A stretch of DNA of 64,000 nt from Beroe forskalii (taxonomy: Eukaryota > Ctenophora > Nuda > Beroida > Beroidae): the NCBI GenBank assembly GCA_011033025.1, contig WFMF01000298.1, positions 62,001 through 126,000 on the forward strand, given 5' to 3'. The translations under genes and the position numbers were made by a program. Of the stretch, positions 1 through 13,998 are shown one piece after another; position 1 is the first letter of the stretch, and each line of letters begins with the position of its first letter. A model generated the notes under the pieces. That model had not been told where the DNA came from. It did not search any database and saw only the letters and a program-made list of their open reading frames with translations.

Positions 1-217
1 GGGAAATTTGGAGGGTCGTGTTGCAAACTCCCCGCGGAACAAAAGTGCGCGCAACGGAGGTTAAAATCCAACTAACTCTTCTTCATCGCTGGAGTGGTGC
101 ATGGTTCTCTCCTCTAGTCTCTGTACCACAGACTCGATCTTCTGATAGACTGTTCTGTGGGAGCCATTCCAACACAGACCACTCATTGTGTAGAGGGGGT
201 GATATCAGCTGTTTTCA

Positions 218-263
218 GAGTGGTGTCACGCTGAGTGGTGTCACGCGTAGAGTGGTGTCACGC
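218..263 (+). repeat. Three tandem GAGTGGTGTCACGC units
   Basis: Units start at 218, 233 and 250. They follow GTGATATCAGC. A diverged inverted version (TGACACCACTTCACCC and TGATATCACTC) occurs at 5193-5240. Confidence 0.8.
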
Positions 264-1690
264 CAAATGTTGTTACGCTTCAAAGGACGCTCCAAGTTGT
301 TCGTGAGATATTATACTATAAACGGTGTCGCTGATCTCGGCTTCTTATTGTGAGAATTCTTGTGGCTGCTATCTGATATAGTAGTACAGAGTTTGCCTCC
401 TGAGCTGCTAAGGGCTGAACTTCCAAACAGGCTAGAGAAAAGGGAATGTTCTTAGAGAGAAAGCAAATCAACTACTTAAATAGTTAAGTTAATGCAAGCA
501 ATGTAAATAGTAATTTATGATATTTAAATCACCAGTCTTATGCATTGTAACGCATAAGAGCATGAGCCTTGCACAACCCGGCCCTAACGCAGTAGGTATA
601 GCATGGAAACTGTTAAACTATACGATGTCGCTACAAATGTATGAACGTTTTATAGGTTGCAACATGCGTGTAATTGTAAAAATACCCTGAGACTGTCTAG
701 AGCCGATACGGTCTCAGGTTAACAAGGTGCCTCAATAGACTGTGCACGTATTGTTGGTAACTATAATCTTATAATGGTATTGGGGTGTTCGGTCATTTTC
801 TCATTTGGTCTAACTGAACATTTGGCCTATAAGTTATGGTGAGGGGCGAGAGAGATAGATTCTATATTGTGTGCGTTTTAAGCGTTAGGTCGAGTGTGCA
901 GCTAGGTCAAATGACCTAGAATTACTATTATAGGGCGGCATTGATATGCATATCAATCATCAGGGCATTGAGATGCATATTAGTGCATATTCAACGAGGA
1001 GCAGCCGAGTCTATAATATGAAAATATTCAAAATAATAGAATTTATATCGAAATGGTTGCCTAATGGAATAATATTGGTTGAGCAAATGATAATTTGTAA
1101 TTATAATTTATAGGGCATTGAGACTTGGATGCATAGGGAGCTGTATATAATGGACAAGGCGTTGCCTAGTATAATAAGGACAATAAGTATCGAAACGCTG
1201 GCTCGTTATGAACCAGTTATAATTTCTAATTATCGAGGTGCATGTTAGTCGTTAGTGTATATTGGATGAGGGGCAGCCGAGTCTAAAAAATATTCATAGA
1301 AACGATAGATTGTTGTTGAATTATTTATAGATGAACAGAATTTTCGCACTGCATAATAAAAAATAGCATAGTGAAAAGTGAGGAAACCTAGATATAAACG
1401 GTCAAGAGTGACAGAACTATCATAATTACTTCAAGTACACTCAGCAAAAACCACATTATTAGAGGAAATATATTCTGTAAAAATAAAATACAGAAAAATG
1501 AGCATACATGAAATTAGGCCCTTTTTGAGGCATTAGTGCTTAATTATTACCTATTGGCGCCATTTGATACATAATTTATGCAGTTAATTACATGCAGGCA
1601 AATTAATTCAGTATTAATTTAGTAAGAGATTTGCTCATGCTTTGAATCAGGACTCAGGAGTCTTATGGCAGATGTAATCGTGGCGGCGTA
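264..1690. other. AT-rich intergenic, no gene seen
   Basis: Contains short internal repeats (GCATTGAGAnGCAT and GAGGGGCAGCCGAGTCTA, the latter near 995 and 1266). The block AAATTAGGCCCTTTTTGAGG near 1511 resembles the subterminal part of the CCTTANTAC MITEs. Confidence 0.6.
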
Positions 1691-1693
1691 ATA

Positions 1694-1836
1694 CAGTGAT
1701 AGTTCGAACTGCAGTTTTGTGCGTGGCGTAAGCTTGCACGGCGTAAAGACAAATAAATAACAACAACATCATGTCATGTCAGTACGCCGCGCAAACTTAC
1801 GCCAGGCACACCAAACTGCAGTTCGAATTGCCACTG
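1694..1836. mobile_element. Hairpin MITE, about 143 bp
   Basis: The left arm starting CAGTGATAGTTCGAACTGCA and continuing through GTGGCGTAAGCTTGC pairs, with few mismatches, with a right arm ending CTGCAGTTCGAATTGCCACTG. The arms are about 50 bp and the loop is AT-rich (aataacaacaacatc). A stand-alone foldback element fits best. Confidence 0.75.
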
Positions 1837-2674
1837 ATACCCATACCTTTGGTTCTAATTAATAAACGGGGATTAAAAGAAGTAGTAAGGTAGTATATAC
1901 TGAAGGAAGGGAGGTATTCATTGGTAGGAGAAGGGTCAGTTTAATAAACCATATCTACGTCCAGAACAAAAGATCGCCGAATACGTGAGATGAATTCCTT
2001 TGTTAAAAGAAGAAAATACTGTTAAAATAAGAAAATACTATATAAATAATGTAGTAGACAGTTGATTTTAATTTATTATTAGCAACGGCATGAAGCATCC
2101 ATTTTATTAAGTTCTATAGAAAACAAAATATACAATACACATCATCCTAAGGCTCATATTATTTAAATTCTTTCATTGCTTGAACATTTTTACCACTTAT
2201 CACCATCTGAATGTACAACTATTATAACCGACGAAAACAGAAAGGCAAATTCGTAATCTCCCTGAAGTACCTAGAGCACGATGATGGGTTAAGTGGAGGT
2301 GATGATTTTAGGTTTTAGATCTAATCACTGTGGATATATGGCATTGGTTTTATAGAAAAAGTCATCGCTATTTGTGGTCATAACAGTGTTGTGGAACTGG
2401 GCAATTACAGTGTTTTAGTAATTCTATAGAAGAGAACCCAAAAGAAAATGATAATCTATTAAAGCTTACCTATAACAATCCATGGAATTGGAACCACCGA
2501 CCAAAAGGTATATTGAATTCTGGATTGAAATATGAAAAATAAAACTCCGAAAGATATATACGACATGTCAACTTCACGATTCGACTACCCAGGTTGAAAT
2601 TTAAAACTTCCGAGGTTATTTATCCGCCTGGCTGCCGACAAACTTCACCATCAGTGGCAGGGAAAGAGCTGGCT

Positions 2675-2716
2675 GAGAATGATGTCATTATCAAAGGTTT
2701 AAATGGTGAATTGATG
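2675..2716 (-). promoter_or_regulatory. CRE-type module, copy A
   Basis: Minus strand: CAATTCACCATTTAAACC, then TTGATAATGACATCATTCTC. It pairs as an inverted repeat with copy B. Confidence 0.55.
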
Positions 2717-2830
2717 CCGTAGGATGGCTAGTCCTCGAGCCTGACACTCTGTGTACGAGCACCAGACATCGGCTCTAGATCTCTGATCTCAACGCTGCGC
2801 GCAAGGGAATGATATATGCGATTTCAATCC

Positions 2831-2874
2831 GTCAATTCACCATGTTAACCCTTGATAATGACGTCACTCTCATC
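2831..2874 (+). promoter_or_regulatory. CRE-type module, copy B
   Basis: GTCAATTCACCATGTTAACC, then CTTGATAATGACGTCACTCTC. Contains the palindromic CRE TGACGTCA. Confidence 0.6.
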
Positions 2875-2879
2875 TACTA

Positions 2880-5800
2880 ATATATCCGTTCTGATCAATC
2901 ATATGAGAGTTTGTGCTGCGGGAGCAAGCTATAGTTACAAACACATCCCCTATAAAATAACATACATATATCCTGACTCCATGTGTTAACAGGAAACTTT
3001 AAGATATATATATATATATTACTTAGTCCAGGTGTAGGCTAGAAGTAGTTATCTCGTAGTTTGTAGGAGATCCGCTCAAATCATATATGTAAATAAGATG
3101 CCAAATTTACTGAAAAGGATATGGGAAGAAATGCGAGGAAGTTTACAAAAAGGAAGTGTAAAGAGAAGGAATGTGCAAAGCTTTGAACTTACTAGGCGCT
3201 TTGATAAATCTTAAGGGTGGAGCAATCATCACCGGTCATCACACGAATTATAATGAAAACATAAGCCTTTTATTTCTATCCTGGGCTTATTTTAAAAGAT
3301 CAACTTCTCCCTAAGGTGAAATGTCGTATTTCAAATAATAAAACATAACGAAAAATCAAAATGATAAAATCAAGCATGATTTCAGATTAAAATTCTGGGT
3401 AGAAATTGAAGCTTAAATTGTCTCTAAGTTTTGAAGAACGACTAAGGAATGAAAACGAAAGTAATATAAACAATAAGTGTTCTGCGACTGCGAGTATAAA
3501 TTCAGGGTATTTAAGCATTTATATATTTAAAAAAAGCTAAAAGGTTTAAGCCTGCTGAGGGAGCGCAGTAAACCTAAGGTTTGGAGGAAATCCCATGGTG
3601 GTCAGGGGATGCAGAGCCCTAGCAAAATTTTTGGTGCCTGGTTTTGAGCAATAAATACAGTGAAGAAGACAAGAAAAAGAGATAGAAAAGATCAGCAGAT
3701 AAACGCTGATCCCCGGGAATTACAGTCCAGCTTCATGCCATTGCCACTAAAGGTAAACGTATCAGCGTGACGGTTTGGAGCATATTGAAACACTATACAG
3801 GATAATATGGAACATATTATAATGTGTTTCGTGTATTATCGTCTGATCTTAAGTCTGGAGGCGGTCTATATAATACCTGTTTCAAATTCCATGGACATTG
3901 AAAATATATATCAGCTAAAAATGCGGTTCGGTGTATGTTTTGATCAACAGCGACATTTATTCTGATGTTACGGCCGGATTTGTTAATAATATGTTGAATT
4001 TGTAAGAATGCAGCGTGAGATGAATCTGTTCTCACTCTAATAAACGTGAACTGCTAGCGCACAACTGTTAGCTACTGTAGCCGTTTTGTGTGACCTGTAT
4101 CGTACTTTTTTCGGTGAATTAGAATGCATATTTTTACTACCATATGCGGTCACATCATCGGATGCAACGAAAGTTGAAAACGAAAAATATACCACACTAC
4201 TCAAAAAGCATAAACATGCTGTGTTGTGCCGAAGAATTATAGGAAAAAAAAATATTCTGATCCAAAATTTGGAAGAAAATCACAGAAATTGTGCTAATTA
4301 CCCCGTACACACTAGCTGTCTTTGCAAAATTTAGGTACATCATTTTGATATATAAATATAATACTACTGTAGGCTTTCTGCACTGGAGCCTCTGCTGTTC
4401 TAATAATATAATTCTTGCCGGCCGTGTAATTCGTTCGTTTTTAACATTAGCGTAATTATTTGCTTACAAGGTTTACAGGTGCTAGAGTAGCTTAGAGTTG
4501 CTTATGGAACCGTTTCACCCTTTTCCTGGTTCCAACAGTTGACACTAATTAGATGGGCTCTGATATATAAAATCTAGAAAACAGCCCAAATTCAAATTAC
4601 AATCGATTCAAAAAGTAAAATATTTGACGCTTTACCACGAATATTTCCAATCGCAGCATATCATATAAACGATACAAAATATGCCGACAGGCTCGTCTGA
4701 AGATTGAAGCTTACAATTTACTGTCTGCCAAGAGCTGTCAGCACATAGGATTAAAATTAATGAGCAAACATGTGCTTTCTGGGTTGCAATGCAGCAAGAG
4801 AAGACTAAAAACCTTCTGCATGCGTGCCCAAAGTTTTAATGGCGTGAAATAATAATCAAGAAATGAAACATTTTTTGATCGATGGAAATTTTAATGAATG
4901 AATGAATAAATTTGACTCTACGTGTAAACTATCAGAACACAAACAATTTTTGTGTTGACGATTGGAAATACAAACAATTTTTGAATTGACGATTTCATGG
5001 AAACATGAATTGACGATTTGATAAGCATCTTCGAATATTCCAATGATTCTTTCACTGCAATTCATAATTTGATTTGATAAACATCTGTTCTACGCATGTT
5101 ACGATCGTGGTACGATCACTGAATGTTTATATTCGAGTGTGTTGCATCAACCGACTTTCTGACACCGTTCCACCATGAACGGTGGTCTTGTTCTGACACC
5201 ACTTCACCCCTGGCACCGTTTGCTCTGATATCACTCAATTTTATCCATGGGTCACCTTTCTCTGGTGCTATTCTACTTTTAATAAAAAACTAAAACATAT
5301 TTTTACTCTCGCTCATTCAAATAAGACGTGATCCTTGACACTGGTTAACCATTTTTCAGCACTGTCTCATCAGCAAATTCACAGTATGTTATGAATGTTT
5401 TGATATGAGTTCTGTTCATGCATTTCGAACTACGGAGGTCGCGGGTTTTGCTAGTTATGTTAAAAAGAGTAAAAACTTGAAATTTGAATTGTGGAATGGT
5501 CAAAAGTGAAAAAAGTGATTCATAATCCGATGTTTTGTTTTTGAGATATCAGGGAAAAGCCATTAGTGTGGGCTCACAGTCTAAAGCTCATTGGTTCACT
5601 ATGCATGACAATAAAATCCAAATCAGTTAACAATGATAGGTACTGATTTTCTGATAGCTAGGTACATTTGCAGTGAGTGAGGGGTATGTGTATGACTGTG
5701 TGTATGTGTGTGCGAGACAGAGTGTAAGAGTTATATATTATTTTGTTGTACGCAAGACATTTCATAATAATGTGAGAATGTTGGCAGTGTAAAATATTTA

Positions 5801-5940
5801 TCTCGGTTTATCATCTTACATTTTAGCGATAAGCGTTGCACTCAGGGTATTTCATTTAAATTCTACTCACTTCTTTGTTAATCTGTTTCCAGAAGTATCG
5901 AATTTATTCTCGTGTGCTTTAAGTAGCGTTCAAAAAAATT
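2880..5940. other. Intergenic; one weak exon-like frame
   Basis: Minus-strand 3817-4035 encodes RINVAVDQNIHRTAFLADIY and later QCPWNLKQVLYRPPPDL with unusually protein-like composition. It has no convincing splice context or recognised family and is probably a decayed exon or mobile-element scrap. Otherwise nothing supported. Confidence 0.3.
3005..3024. repeat. (TA)n microsatellite
   Basis: A short run of TA dinucleotides; similar TA-rich tracts occur at 21635-21652 and 36030-36085. Confidence 0.8.
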
Positions 5941-5949
5941 TAACGAAAT

Positions 5950-6830
5950 CTAGACGAAGAGAAGCTTGGGAGACAGATACTCTGGATGGCTTGCAGACAC
6001 CACATCCTTGAGCTGGTTCTGAGGGCTGCCTTCACAGACCTGTTCGGTGACACCAACGGTCCAGAGGAAGCTTCTTCAAGTTCATGAACCTGCCTGGTCC
6101 ACCTTGAATATCTCGGACATCCACCTCCTGCTCCTCCTACCACCTTCCTTGCAGACAAAGCTGATGTTCTCTCCTTCATCGAGCAGCGCTTGAAACCAGA
6201 GCAAGCACACCTCCTACCCAGAGACGACTACAGAGAATTCCTTGAACTGGCACTTCTCATCCTTGGAGGGACACCTCAGCGGAGGAAAGGTTGGAAGTAC
6301 ACCATTCAACGACCTGGAGCTGACCATCACGCCAGATGGAGGTCCAAAGCCATCTACACCCTCAAGCTGACACTCCTTCAGCATCAGTGACATCCCTTGC
6401 CACAAGAAGACGAAGCTGGTGATGATGACATTCTTCGCAATGGAAAGTAAATACAGTGAAATCTCAACCGATCTAACTCCTGAAGGGAAAACTGAGTTAA
6501 TTGAAAGTTTCAAGTCCCTCGTCCGAGATAGGGAAGTGAAGCTATTCACATAAGGCAAGTACAAGACCCTCCTCCCTCAGCTCCTTCATGCAACCAGAGA
6601 AGAATTGTTTCGTCTTGGATTCCGCTTCGTGGATCGCCCCCAAGCCCCCTCCACCATCATAGCTGAGATGAGTCTTATCTTCTGTGACCTCCGGAGGCTC
6701 TTGGGAGAGACATGTTACTACCGCTACTGCAGCGATCCTATTGACCCTAATTCTAGGGGCGCGAAGTGCTCAAAACGTTTCCAGGCTTCACCATTGATGT
6801 GATGAAAGCTCTGCGTTTCTGTTTGTTAAT
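5950..6830 (+). pseudogene. Decayed mobile-element protein fragment with a PGADHHARW motif
   Basis: The region is noticeably GC-richer than its surroundings and codon-like. The frame at 6190-6390 encodes PRDDYREFLELALLILGG, then RPGADHHARWRSKAIYTLKL. I associate this kind of motif with multicopy uncharacterised proteins in invertebrate genomes, from general recollection only. Homology continues in other frames (FFAMESKYSEISTDLTPEG around 6430-6490; ELFRLGFRFVDRPQAPS at 6601-6660), so several indels and stops have broken it. The element family is not identified. Confidence 0.45.
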
Positions 6831-6889
6831 ATAGTCTTGTGAGGTACGAGCTGCTTCAGCGCTTTACCCCACTACTCAATACTGCATCA

Positions 6890-7570
6890 GTATTTTGCTA
6901 AAGGAACGAATCTTGGTGGTGCCGGTGGCATCAGAACAGGGATCAAATTCCTGATTCCATCCCTTCCCCCGGATTCAACCGCCCATCTGCTGCCAGTGAT
7001 CAAACCCTGCTGCCCCTCTTCCTCCCACATCTGACGAAGTTTTTTTGGATTTCTTGCGAGTCAGTTTAGCAGTCCCTCTCTCCCCCATCACAGCATCACC
7101 ATGTCAACATAGAGTTTGACCAAATTAGCTGACCTCATATACCATCAGGATAACTACTTCAGCATGAATGATATTAAACCTGTTAAAGAAGAGCTGAGTA
7201 GTCTTTCTCCATTGATCTCATAATGGAAAGTTTCTATAGTGAAATCCCGACCGACTGAAGAGGAAAACTATTTGAGTTACTAAAGGACAGATGCTTAGAA
7301 ATAAAGGCGCTTCATCCTTCTGTTTACGATGGCAGATTTCCTTCTGATGCGGACTTGTCGGCTGCCATTGCTCAGTTCGGTCCTCCTGGACCTCCTACAT
7401 CAGCCCCTACAAAGATTGAAGAGTGGTAAAAGAAGCAGCTCCCTTTCCAACGCAGAGGACGTGAACCCCCCTCCTGATGGAAACACGCCTACCAAACTGA
7501 GACGATCTCAAAGGACAAGGAAACCTACAGATCTTCTTCAAATCATCCCTTCCCGCAAGAAATACTAATT
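6890..7570 (+). pseudogene. Second decayed fragment, related to the preceding one
   Basis: Around 7221-7250 the sequence encoding MESFYSEIPTD repeats the earlier MESKYSEISTD segment near 6437, so this looks like a diverged duplicate of the 3' part of the previous element. Downstream, one frame gives ALHPSVYDGRFPSDADLSAA and AQFGPPGPPTSAP; the overlapping open frame at 7329-7568 ends LRRSQRTRKPTDLL. Neither frame is intact over the whole region. Confidence 0.4.
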
Positions 7571-7861
7571 TTCATTGAGTGAACAATGGAAGGAACTTCA
7601 CAATTATTACAGCTGACGTTACATTATTTATTATTTTTATTTGATGCGATAAAAATATCCAGGATATTTTAACAAACTTTGTATAGGGAGTTGTAGTAAC
7701 ATCGTATATCTCAGTTATTATTTATTAGATTATTAGTTGCCCTAGTTTAGATATTATCGAGCACCTCGTATCTTTTAGCATTTTCCTTAGGAGCCTAGTA
7801 TTAGATTACCCTTTCGTTTACACATCGTTCAGACAGCACAACAAGTACTTCAAGAATCCAG

Positions 7862-8260
7862 ATGAAGCGTCGTCAGAATTCCGCTGCGAATCCTTCCTCG
7901 AAGCGGATGAAATCGGTGATAGTGGTTCCAGACCATAGAACAGTTGCAGCAACTCAACGGACGGAGACACGGAGGAGCAACCCCCCGCGGCATCCTGCTT
8001 CGCAGGCCAGGAGAGACAGGTAGTCCACGGCTCCTTCCTCGCAGACACAGCGTCCTGAAAATCTGCCTGAAAGGCGCGAAGAGCTGAAGAGCCGAGAATT
8101 TCGTCCCCTGCTCCCACACAACCAGAGGATGAGAAGCCGCAGGCTTCTCATGCCAAAGCCTCTGTGTTGATGACGCAGGTACTGCTCCTGGTGAACTGCT
8201 TTCTAGGTCCCGCTTGGTAACCGGAAGGGCCGGCAACCCGCCGGTCTGTGCATCAGGCAC
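7862..8260 (+). pseudogene. Basic, coding-like fragment upstream of the Harbinger remnant
   Basis: Plus-strand translation from 7862 gives MKRRQNSAANPSSKRMKSV and further Arg/Ser/Pro-rich sequence to a stop about 53 codons on; the same frame then continues with REELKSREFRPLLPHNQRMR. The composition resembles a nuclear-localising, DNA-binding linker. It may be the accessory or N-terminal protein of the Harbinger element immediately downstream, but no SANT/Myb motif is visible. Confidence 0.3.
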
Positions 8261-8564
8261 AGAATGATCGCTCCGACCATGAAGGTGAGGCTGAGGGAGT
8301 TCGCCGACAGTCCTACGGAGGAATCTATGCAGAACCTCTACCCCTGTAACTTTGCTACAAAAATGGGATGTCGATCAGAGAAGCATTTGCTACATGCAAG
8401 ATCACCCGCTCCAACTTTTACAACCAACTTACCCTCTTCGAACTCAAGACAATTGACAAGGAGGCATATTGTTGTAACTCACTGACCAATCTTCTTCCAT
8501 GCTGGCATTCATATGATTACACTGCGACTTCTACCAAAACTTCAACCTTCCTGACTGTACCGGA

Positions 8565-8960
8565 ATGATTGACGGTACTCACGTTAAATTCCAGAAGCCT
8601 CATGCTGACTACCACCCGGAGGAATACATCAACCGGAAGAAGACCTTCTCCCTCAACGTTCAAGTGGTGGCGGACTCCTTGGGAGATGCGGTGACGAATC
8701 TCTCTGCAGAGTGGCCGGGATCTATCCATGACTCGAGGATGTTCAAGACCTCAACCCTGTACACAGACCTCTTGACACGGAGGAGGACTGGCTACCTGAT
8801 CTCAGACAGCGGATATACGCCATCTCCCCCTCCTGCATCACCCCATACGACAACCCCACCACCCTTGCTGAGAAAAACTTTAAGGCCGTGCACAAGAACA
8901 CCAGGTGCCTCATTGAGAGGACCATAGGATAAGCCAAGCGGAGGTTCCATTGTAATTAAT
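8565..8960 (+). pseudogene. HARBI1-like (PIF/Harbinger) DDE transposase fragment, frameshifted
   Basis: The open frame from 8565 reads IDGTHV, then EYINRKKTFSLNVQVV, AEWPGSIHDSRMFK and GYLISDSGY. This spacing is typical of the DDE_Tnp_4 transposase of Harbinger elements and of domesticated HARBI1: Asp of IDGTH, Asp of the HDS motif, and the DSGY strand. Just after DSGY the homology passes into another frame (one-base indel near 8818), which gives ITPYDNPTTLAEKNF and CLIERTIG, with an in-frame stop before AKRRF. The gene is therefore dead as it stands. Neither TIRs nor target-site duplications were identified. Confidence 0.85.
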
Positions 8961-9199
8961 TTGTGGGTTCCAAGCTCCGAATCCAAACAGACATGCTAAA
9001 TACGAGGAAACCTACCCTCAACCGAACAGACATGAGACAGCGCTCCCAAGTGCCGTCCCCTCTGGAACCCTATGTTCCCTAGGATTTCCTCTACCTTCAA
9101 ACCCACAGACTGTCCAAGCCAATGAACGCAGTTAACTACTTCAATGTTAACTACTTTCTTTTTTACTGGATTTGACACTGACTTTATCCCCATTTATAT

Positions 9200-12100
9200 A
9201 GGTACTGATGATGTAATGAAAATACTCTACCTGGATTGTAAATGGAGATGTTAAAATGATCTGTTTTAAACTCATTGTTCGTCTGATTGTGGGATACATT
9301 TTAATATTTTAACTACTTCAATGATTCTATGAATCAGATCTAAAGTGTAGAAGGGCAGCAAACTTTTTGAAACATGAATATTTATCCTATGAATTGATTG
9401 TATTGTGCCAAGAAATAAACAAATTATTAAATTAAATTTTGTTAAATGTTAACCTGATGAATATCGTCTACCTAAGGCGCCAGAAAATAAATGAACCATG
9501 AACTAGGAGGATGTCATTCAGGGAATAGGGGAGGGCAGGAGACTTGATGGACTTAGGACGACAGGGGTAGGAGATTATCATTAATTTTCGAATCCAAAAC
9601 AGAAAAAATTTAGAAATTTGCCTTCGAAGAAAACATGGAAAAGATATCATTTTTAAAAAATGAATGGCATACCCTACCAAACTTTGTACGTCGCTAGGAA
9701 ACTAGAATAAATATACATAATATAATAATCATTGTGCCAGAAAGTTAGTAATAGTTTTATACTTTTACTTTTATTGTAAATTCGACGTTAAGTTATTATT
9801 TTCCTTGGTTAAACACACAATTTACATGGAGATTGGGCGACAAAAGTTGTGAGGGAAATAAATTGCTCGCCAAAGCTCGAAAAAACGAGCGTAATTCTTG
9901 TTTAACAGTGGGATCTTTAAAAATTAAAAATAACTTGTTATTTATCTTATTATTGAAATTGCAATAATTTACTATTGAGGCCTTTTTTAAACACCTAAGT
10001 TTCGCACCACACATCAAACTAAATTGTGTGGCGTTGCCAGACCCCCTGCGCGCACAGGATGAGGAAACGTCGGACAAAACGTTATTATCCCTGGTATTAT
10101 ATAATGCAGGTTGTGGTTACTCACATGTAGCCAGGAGGGTTGGACAGCTCCCTGGTGACACAGCAGCAGCAGATAGGGGTCTTGTGGTCACTGCTTCCCA
10201 TCATAAAAACCTCCTGCAAGTGGGGGAGGATCATAAATGTTTGAATAAGAAAACTGCATAGTATGGGTGGTAAATAGAGATAATATTTAATTGAATTTTA
10301 GAAAATGTTGTAGAGTAGGTATGGGCGGATAGATATTCGTTCTGCTGTAGAAATAATGATGGGAAAAATATTTTCCAACTTTTTTCAAATGAGAAAACAA
10401 AAAAAACGCAAGCAGATATTTGATGGTAGAGCTGGTGTTAACAACGCCGCATTAATTATGTAGAGCAAAAAATCAAAGAAAAAGGGTAATAATTAGAGCT
10501 GTGTTCGATAGAAATAAATTATATAACTGCACGGGACGCCATAGAAATTCCACCCAACCAGGCATTGTTTTTTGCAATTTATAGACTTACTATGATGTAA
10601 ATGTATTATTAATGCAACAAATGAGGATGGGCATTGTATGTTGCCTATAAACGCTGAGAAATTTAATGGAGGGCAGAGACGTAGATATTAGACAATGAGC
10701 CATGAACTCTCGTCTCTTTAACACTCCCATATAAACATGATGTTATGTAAGTACCAATTATATACGGCGCGTATTGTCGGGCCACATGCATTATTACGTA
10801 TAAGTTTTCATACTTATATAGTCGGAGAAAGATAGATGCTTCAATTTCAGTTCCAATGGTCCAATCACATCATTCTATGATACTGCGCAAATCGCATGAT
10901 AAGTACTCAAGTATATGTGGCTATATTTGTCTAACGCAATATCCCATGATTAGAATTATATTATTGCCATTATCACCATTTTAATTGGTTCTGAAATTTT
11001 AAATGGGCGATTGAGATTATATTTTGGCAATTCAATTTCATGATGAAAATTTCGACACATCTAAAGATTCAAGTGAGCTAGAAATAAAAGAAATTAGAAC
11101 TTGAAGGTCGAATCTGCATCAATTTTCAATGAATGATGCTGATTAAAGTCTGAATTCGTTCTTTCTAGTTTCTACATTTCGAAATGAAGCGTTGGTCCAT
11201 ATAGACATATGACTAGGAAAATTGGCATATAATTAACATGAATTACTAAACTTCGCGCCAAAATAAAATAGGCTGTTCGACGTTATCAATTGACTATCAA
11301 AAACAATGGCAATGCCATCACCTTCTATAAGGTATCAGCTGAACAGCCTGCAGCATATCATTCTGTTGAAGGATCTGGACTTGAAACAGTATTTTTTCGT
11401 AACCTTTTTCCCACTGAATATTCTAATAAGCAATCGCCAAAATGATAAATTCTGTATTATAAACCTACTACATGTAAATTGGTGCCAGCTGGTGTGATAA
11501 TCACAGTTTAGTAATTTTAAACTTCTAAAGTTCTAAAGTGGCGGTTTTTAATCACGGCAGTTTTTGCGCTTGTTGCCCAATTCAACGGAATCATAACATC
11601 TGACGACCGGAGAACAATAACTCAGAGCTTCATAAGATGCTATAACGTGGGGAAAATGACAGTTTGATCTCATCAACTGATCTTGAGACAAGACCAATGA
11701 CGTTGGCATGAACTATATTCGTCATTCATTAGCGACCTGCCGTAGCTATAAAATGAATATCAGAGTAACCATGCGAATAGTAATAATTCTCCCACCTAAT
11801 GGTTCACAGCTATATATTCAGATACATCTAGAGGTGGAATGCTATCAGGTCAACAAAGCGACTTTACAAAGGAGCAGCTGGCAATATATGATCGCGTTTT
11901 TGTGACTGAATCACGTCCGAAATATGTACTTATAGAGCATGTGATTGTTAACACAGGGATAATATTATGTGTTATGGTAGCAATGATCTCTGAAATATTG
12001 GCAGGTCGTGCATGACACTAGACAGTCGACAATGGGCTACTGTTAGTGAACGCGGCATAAACACAGCCATCTGAAAATATTTCCTTGTGTTTCACCGGTG

Positions 12101-13998
12101 ACTGTTGAATGGTTATTTGATGAAAAATGCAAATTGTGTTAACGAAACCATCAAAATGCACATTTATGCTTTTATGGAAGCATACTAAGTACTTCATGAG
12201 TCAAAGAAAACAAATGTCAATTCCGAACTTCTGAAGAAAGATCTAATAGTGCATTCGGAAAATATTCATATTGTCACTTTTCTGGAGAAAGCACTGCCGG
12301 GAATGTTCACATCAGTGGTGCAAATCCGTGCATTTTATTGTAGGGAATAAATCCCCCCCCCCCCAGGATTTGCGCCCCTGGTTCACATCTTTTCTTAAAA
12401 GTGATCTATATATCACAGTACCACTTTACCACTGTACAGATGTTCTGCAATATGATCATTGATCTAACATATCCTCCATAATTAGTAGGAAAACGAAAAC
12501 AGCGAGAAGCAAATCTATAAGGTACAAAATACAGATATCACGCTCATAGATTTATTAAGAAAGTTTCATTCTATAGAAGAGATGGAGAAGGAAGTTACAT
12601 AATCACATATCCCCCTTAATATTCAAAATTATGTTTTGTTAGTGAATATGCGTGCGCGAATATTAATTATATCGGTTAAAATATGATTATCGGTGATGAT
12701 TATCGGTTCACGGTTGAAAAATGATAGTTGGATTATAGGTTGAATAGATCAGAATGGATCACTTCGTCGAATTAATGACATTCAAGGTGCCCACATTGGA
12801 CACAGCATTGGACATAGTACCTACTATAGTATCTTTATTATAAAACAAAAATATAGTAATTATTAAGCGACATCGACTCTGGTCAAGATAATCTATCACA
12901 ATATAATATTAAAATATTCAAAATTAATGCTGGAACGATAATGCCATATTCAAATGAATTGAATATTATTATGTATCTAACTTTAAGACGTACATATTTT
13001 CTTATAACCATATAAACCTAAACAGGACAGATAAGCGAATGAAATTAATGTTAAAGAAAGATTCACGTCGTTTTAGAAAACGGAATAAACTAATCCAAGG
13101 TGTTCTAATAAACTAATAAACTAATAACTTCATAAAGCAGTATTATAGCTGTACGAGGATGAAATAAAATCTATCTCAGCAGGTAAATTCATGACCAGAT
13201 ACCTACCAGGCTTTTTCTAATGAACTGCTAGGCCCTTATCCCACATTAAGCTCACAAGAAAATCGAATTTATAACCGAAAATAACAAAATAAAATTCATG
13301 AGAGTTAGATTTGATAAGTTTCGAGACAGCAGGGGCTTATTAGAGTCATAAATTATTCCATAAAATCTTTGAGAACTCGTTTATTTTCCCATTCTTCTCA
13401 TTATGTAATATTTCATACGATTACGAAGGGAATATATATTGATTATAAGATTAGTTGTGTCAGATTAGGTTAATCAATGTCCTTGGAATGTTGGAATATT
13501 TTGTCAGCAGAGAAGTTTATAAAATTTCTGTAGAGTCCATAAGGTTGGCCTGACTTTTTAATTCATCCAATTAAATAGTTAACTAATTAATTAAGTGATC
13601 CAATTAAGTAATTAAGTAAGTGGCTATTAGCTCCTAGAAAATTTTGATAGGTTTTTAATGATTAAGTACAGCATGGTATCAAATAGTATGCATAGCAAGT
13701 TAAACAGAGATGGAAACTTTAAAAAAAGTTCTTCAATTCATCAACCAGATCGTCTTAAATAAGTAAATAGTAGTTTAAGATTGGAGGCTGCTTGATTTGG
13801 ATAATAGGGATGAGTTAAACCAATTGTTTACATAATGTCCATTTAAGTAATATGTACTATCGGCGTAGATAATAATTACATGAGTCACCATCTTTTCGGC
13901 ATCTGTAAGTCTACTATCTCACTATTTCTGCAGGGCAGGAATAACTAAATGTATTCCTTTATTCCCCTGCAGAATAAGTCACGTGTGATTAAGAAGTT
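9200..13998. other. Gene desert
   Basis: AT-rich sequence with short open frames of no coding character. A C12 homopolymer lies near 12353-12364. No gene, RNA or structured repeat can be supported. Confidence 0.6.
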
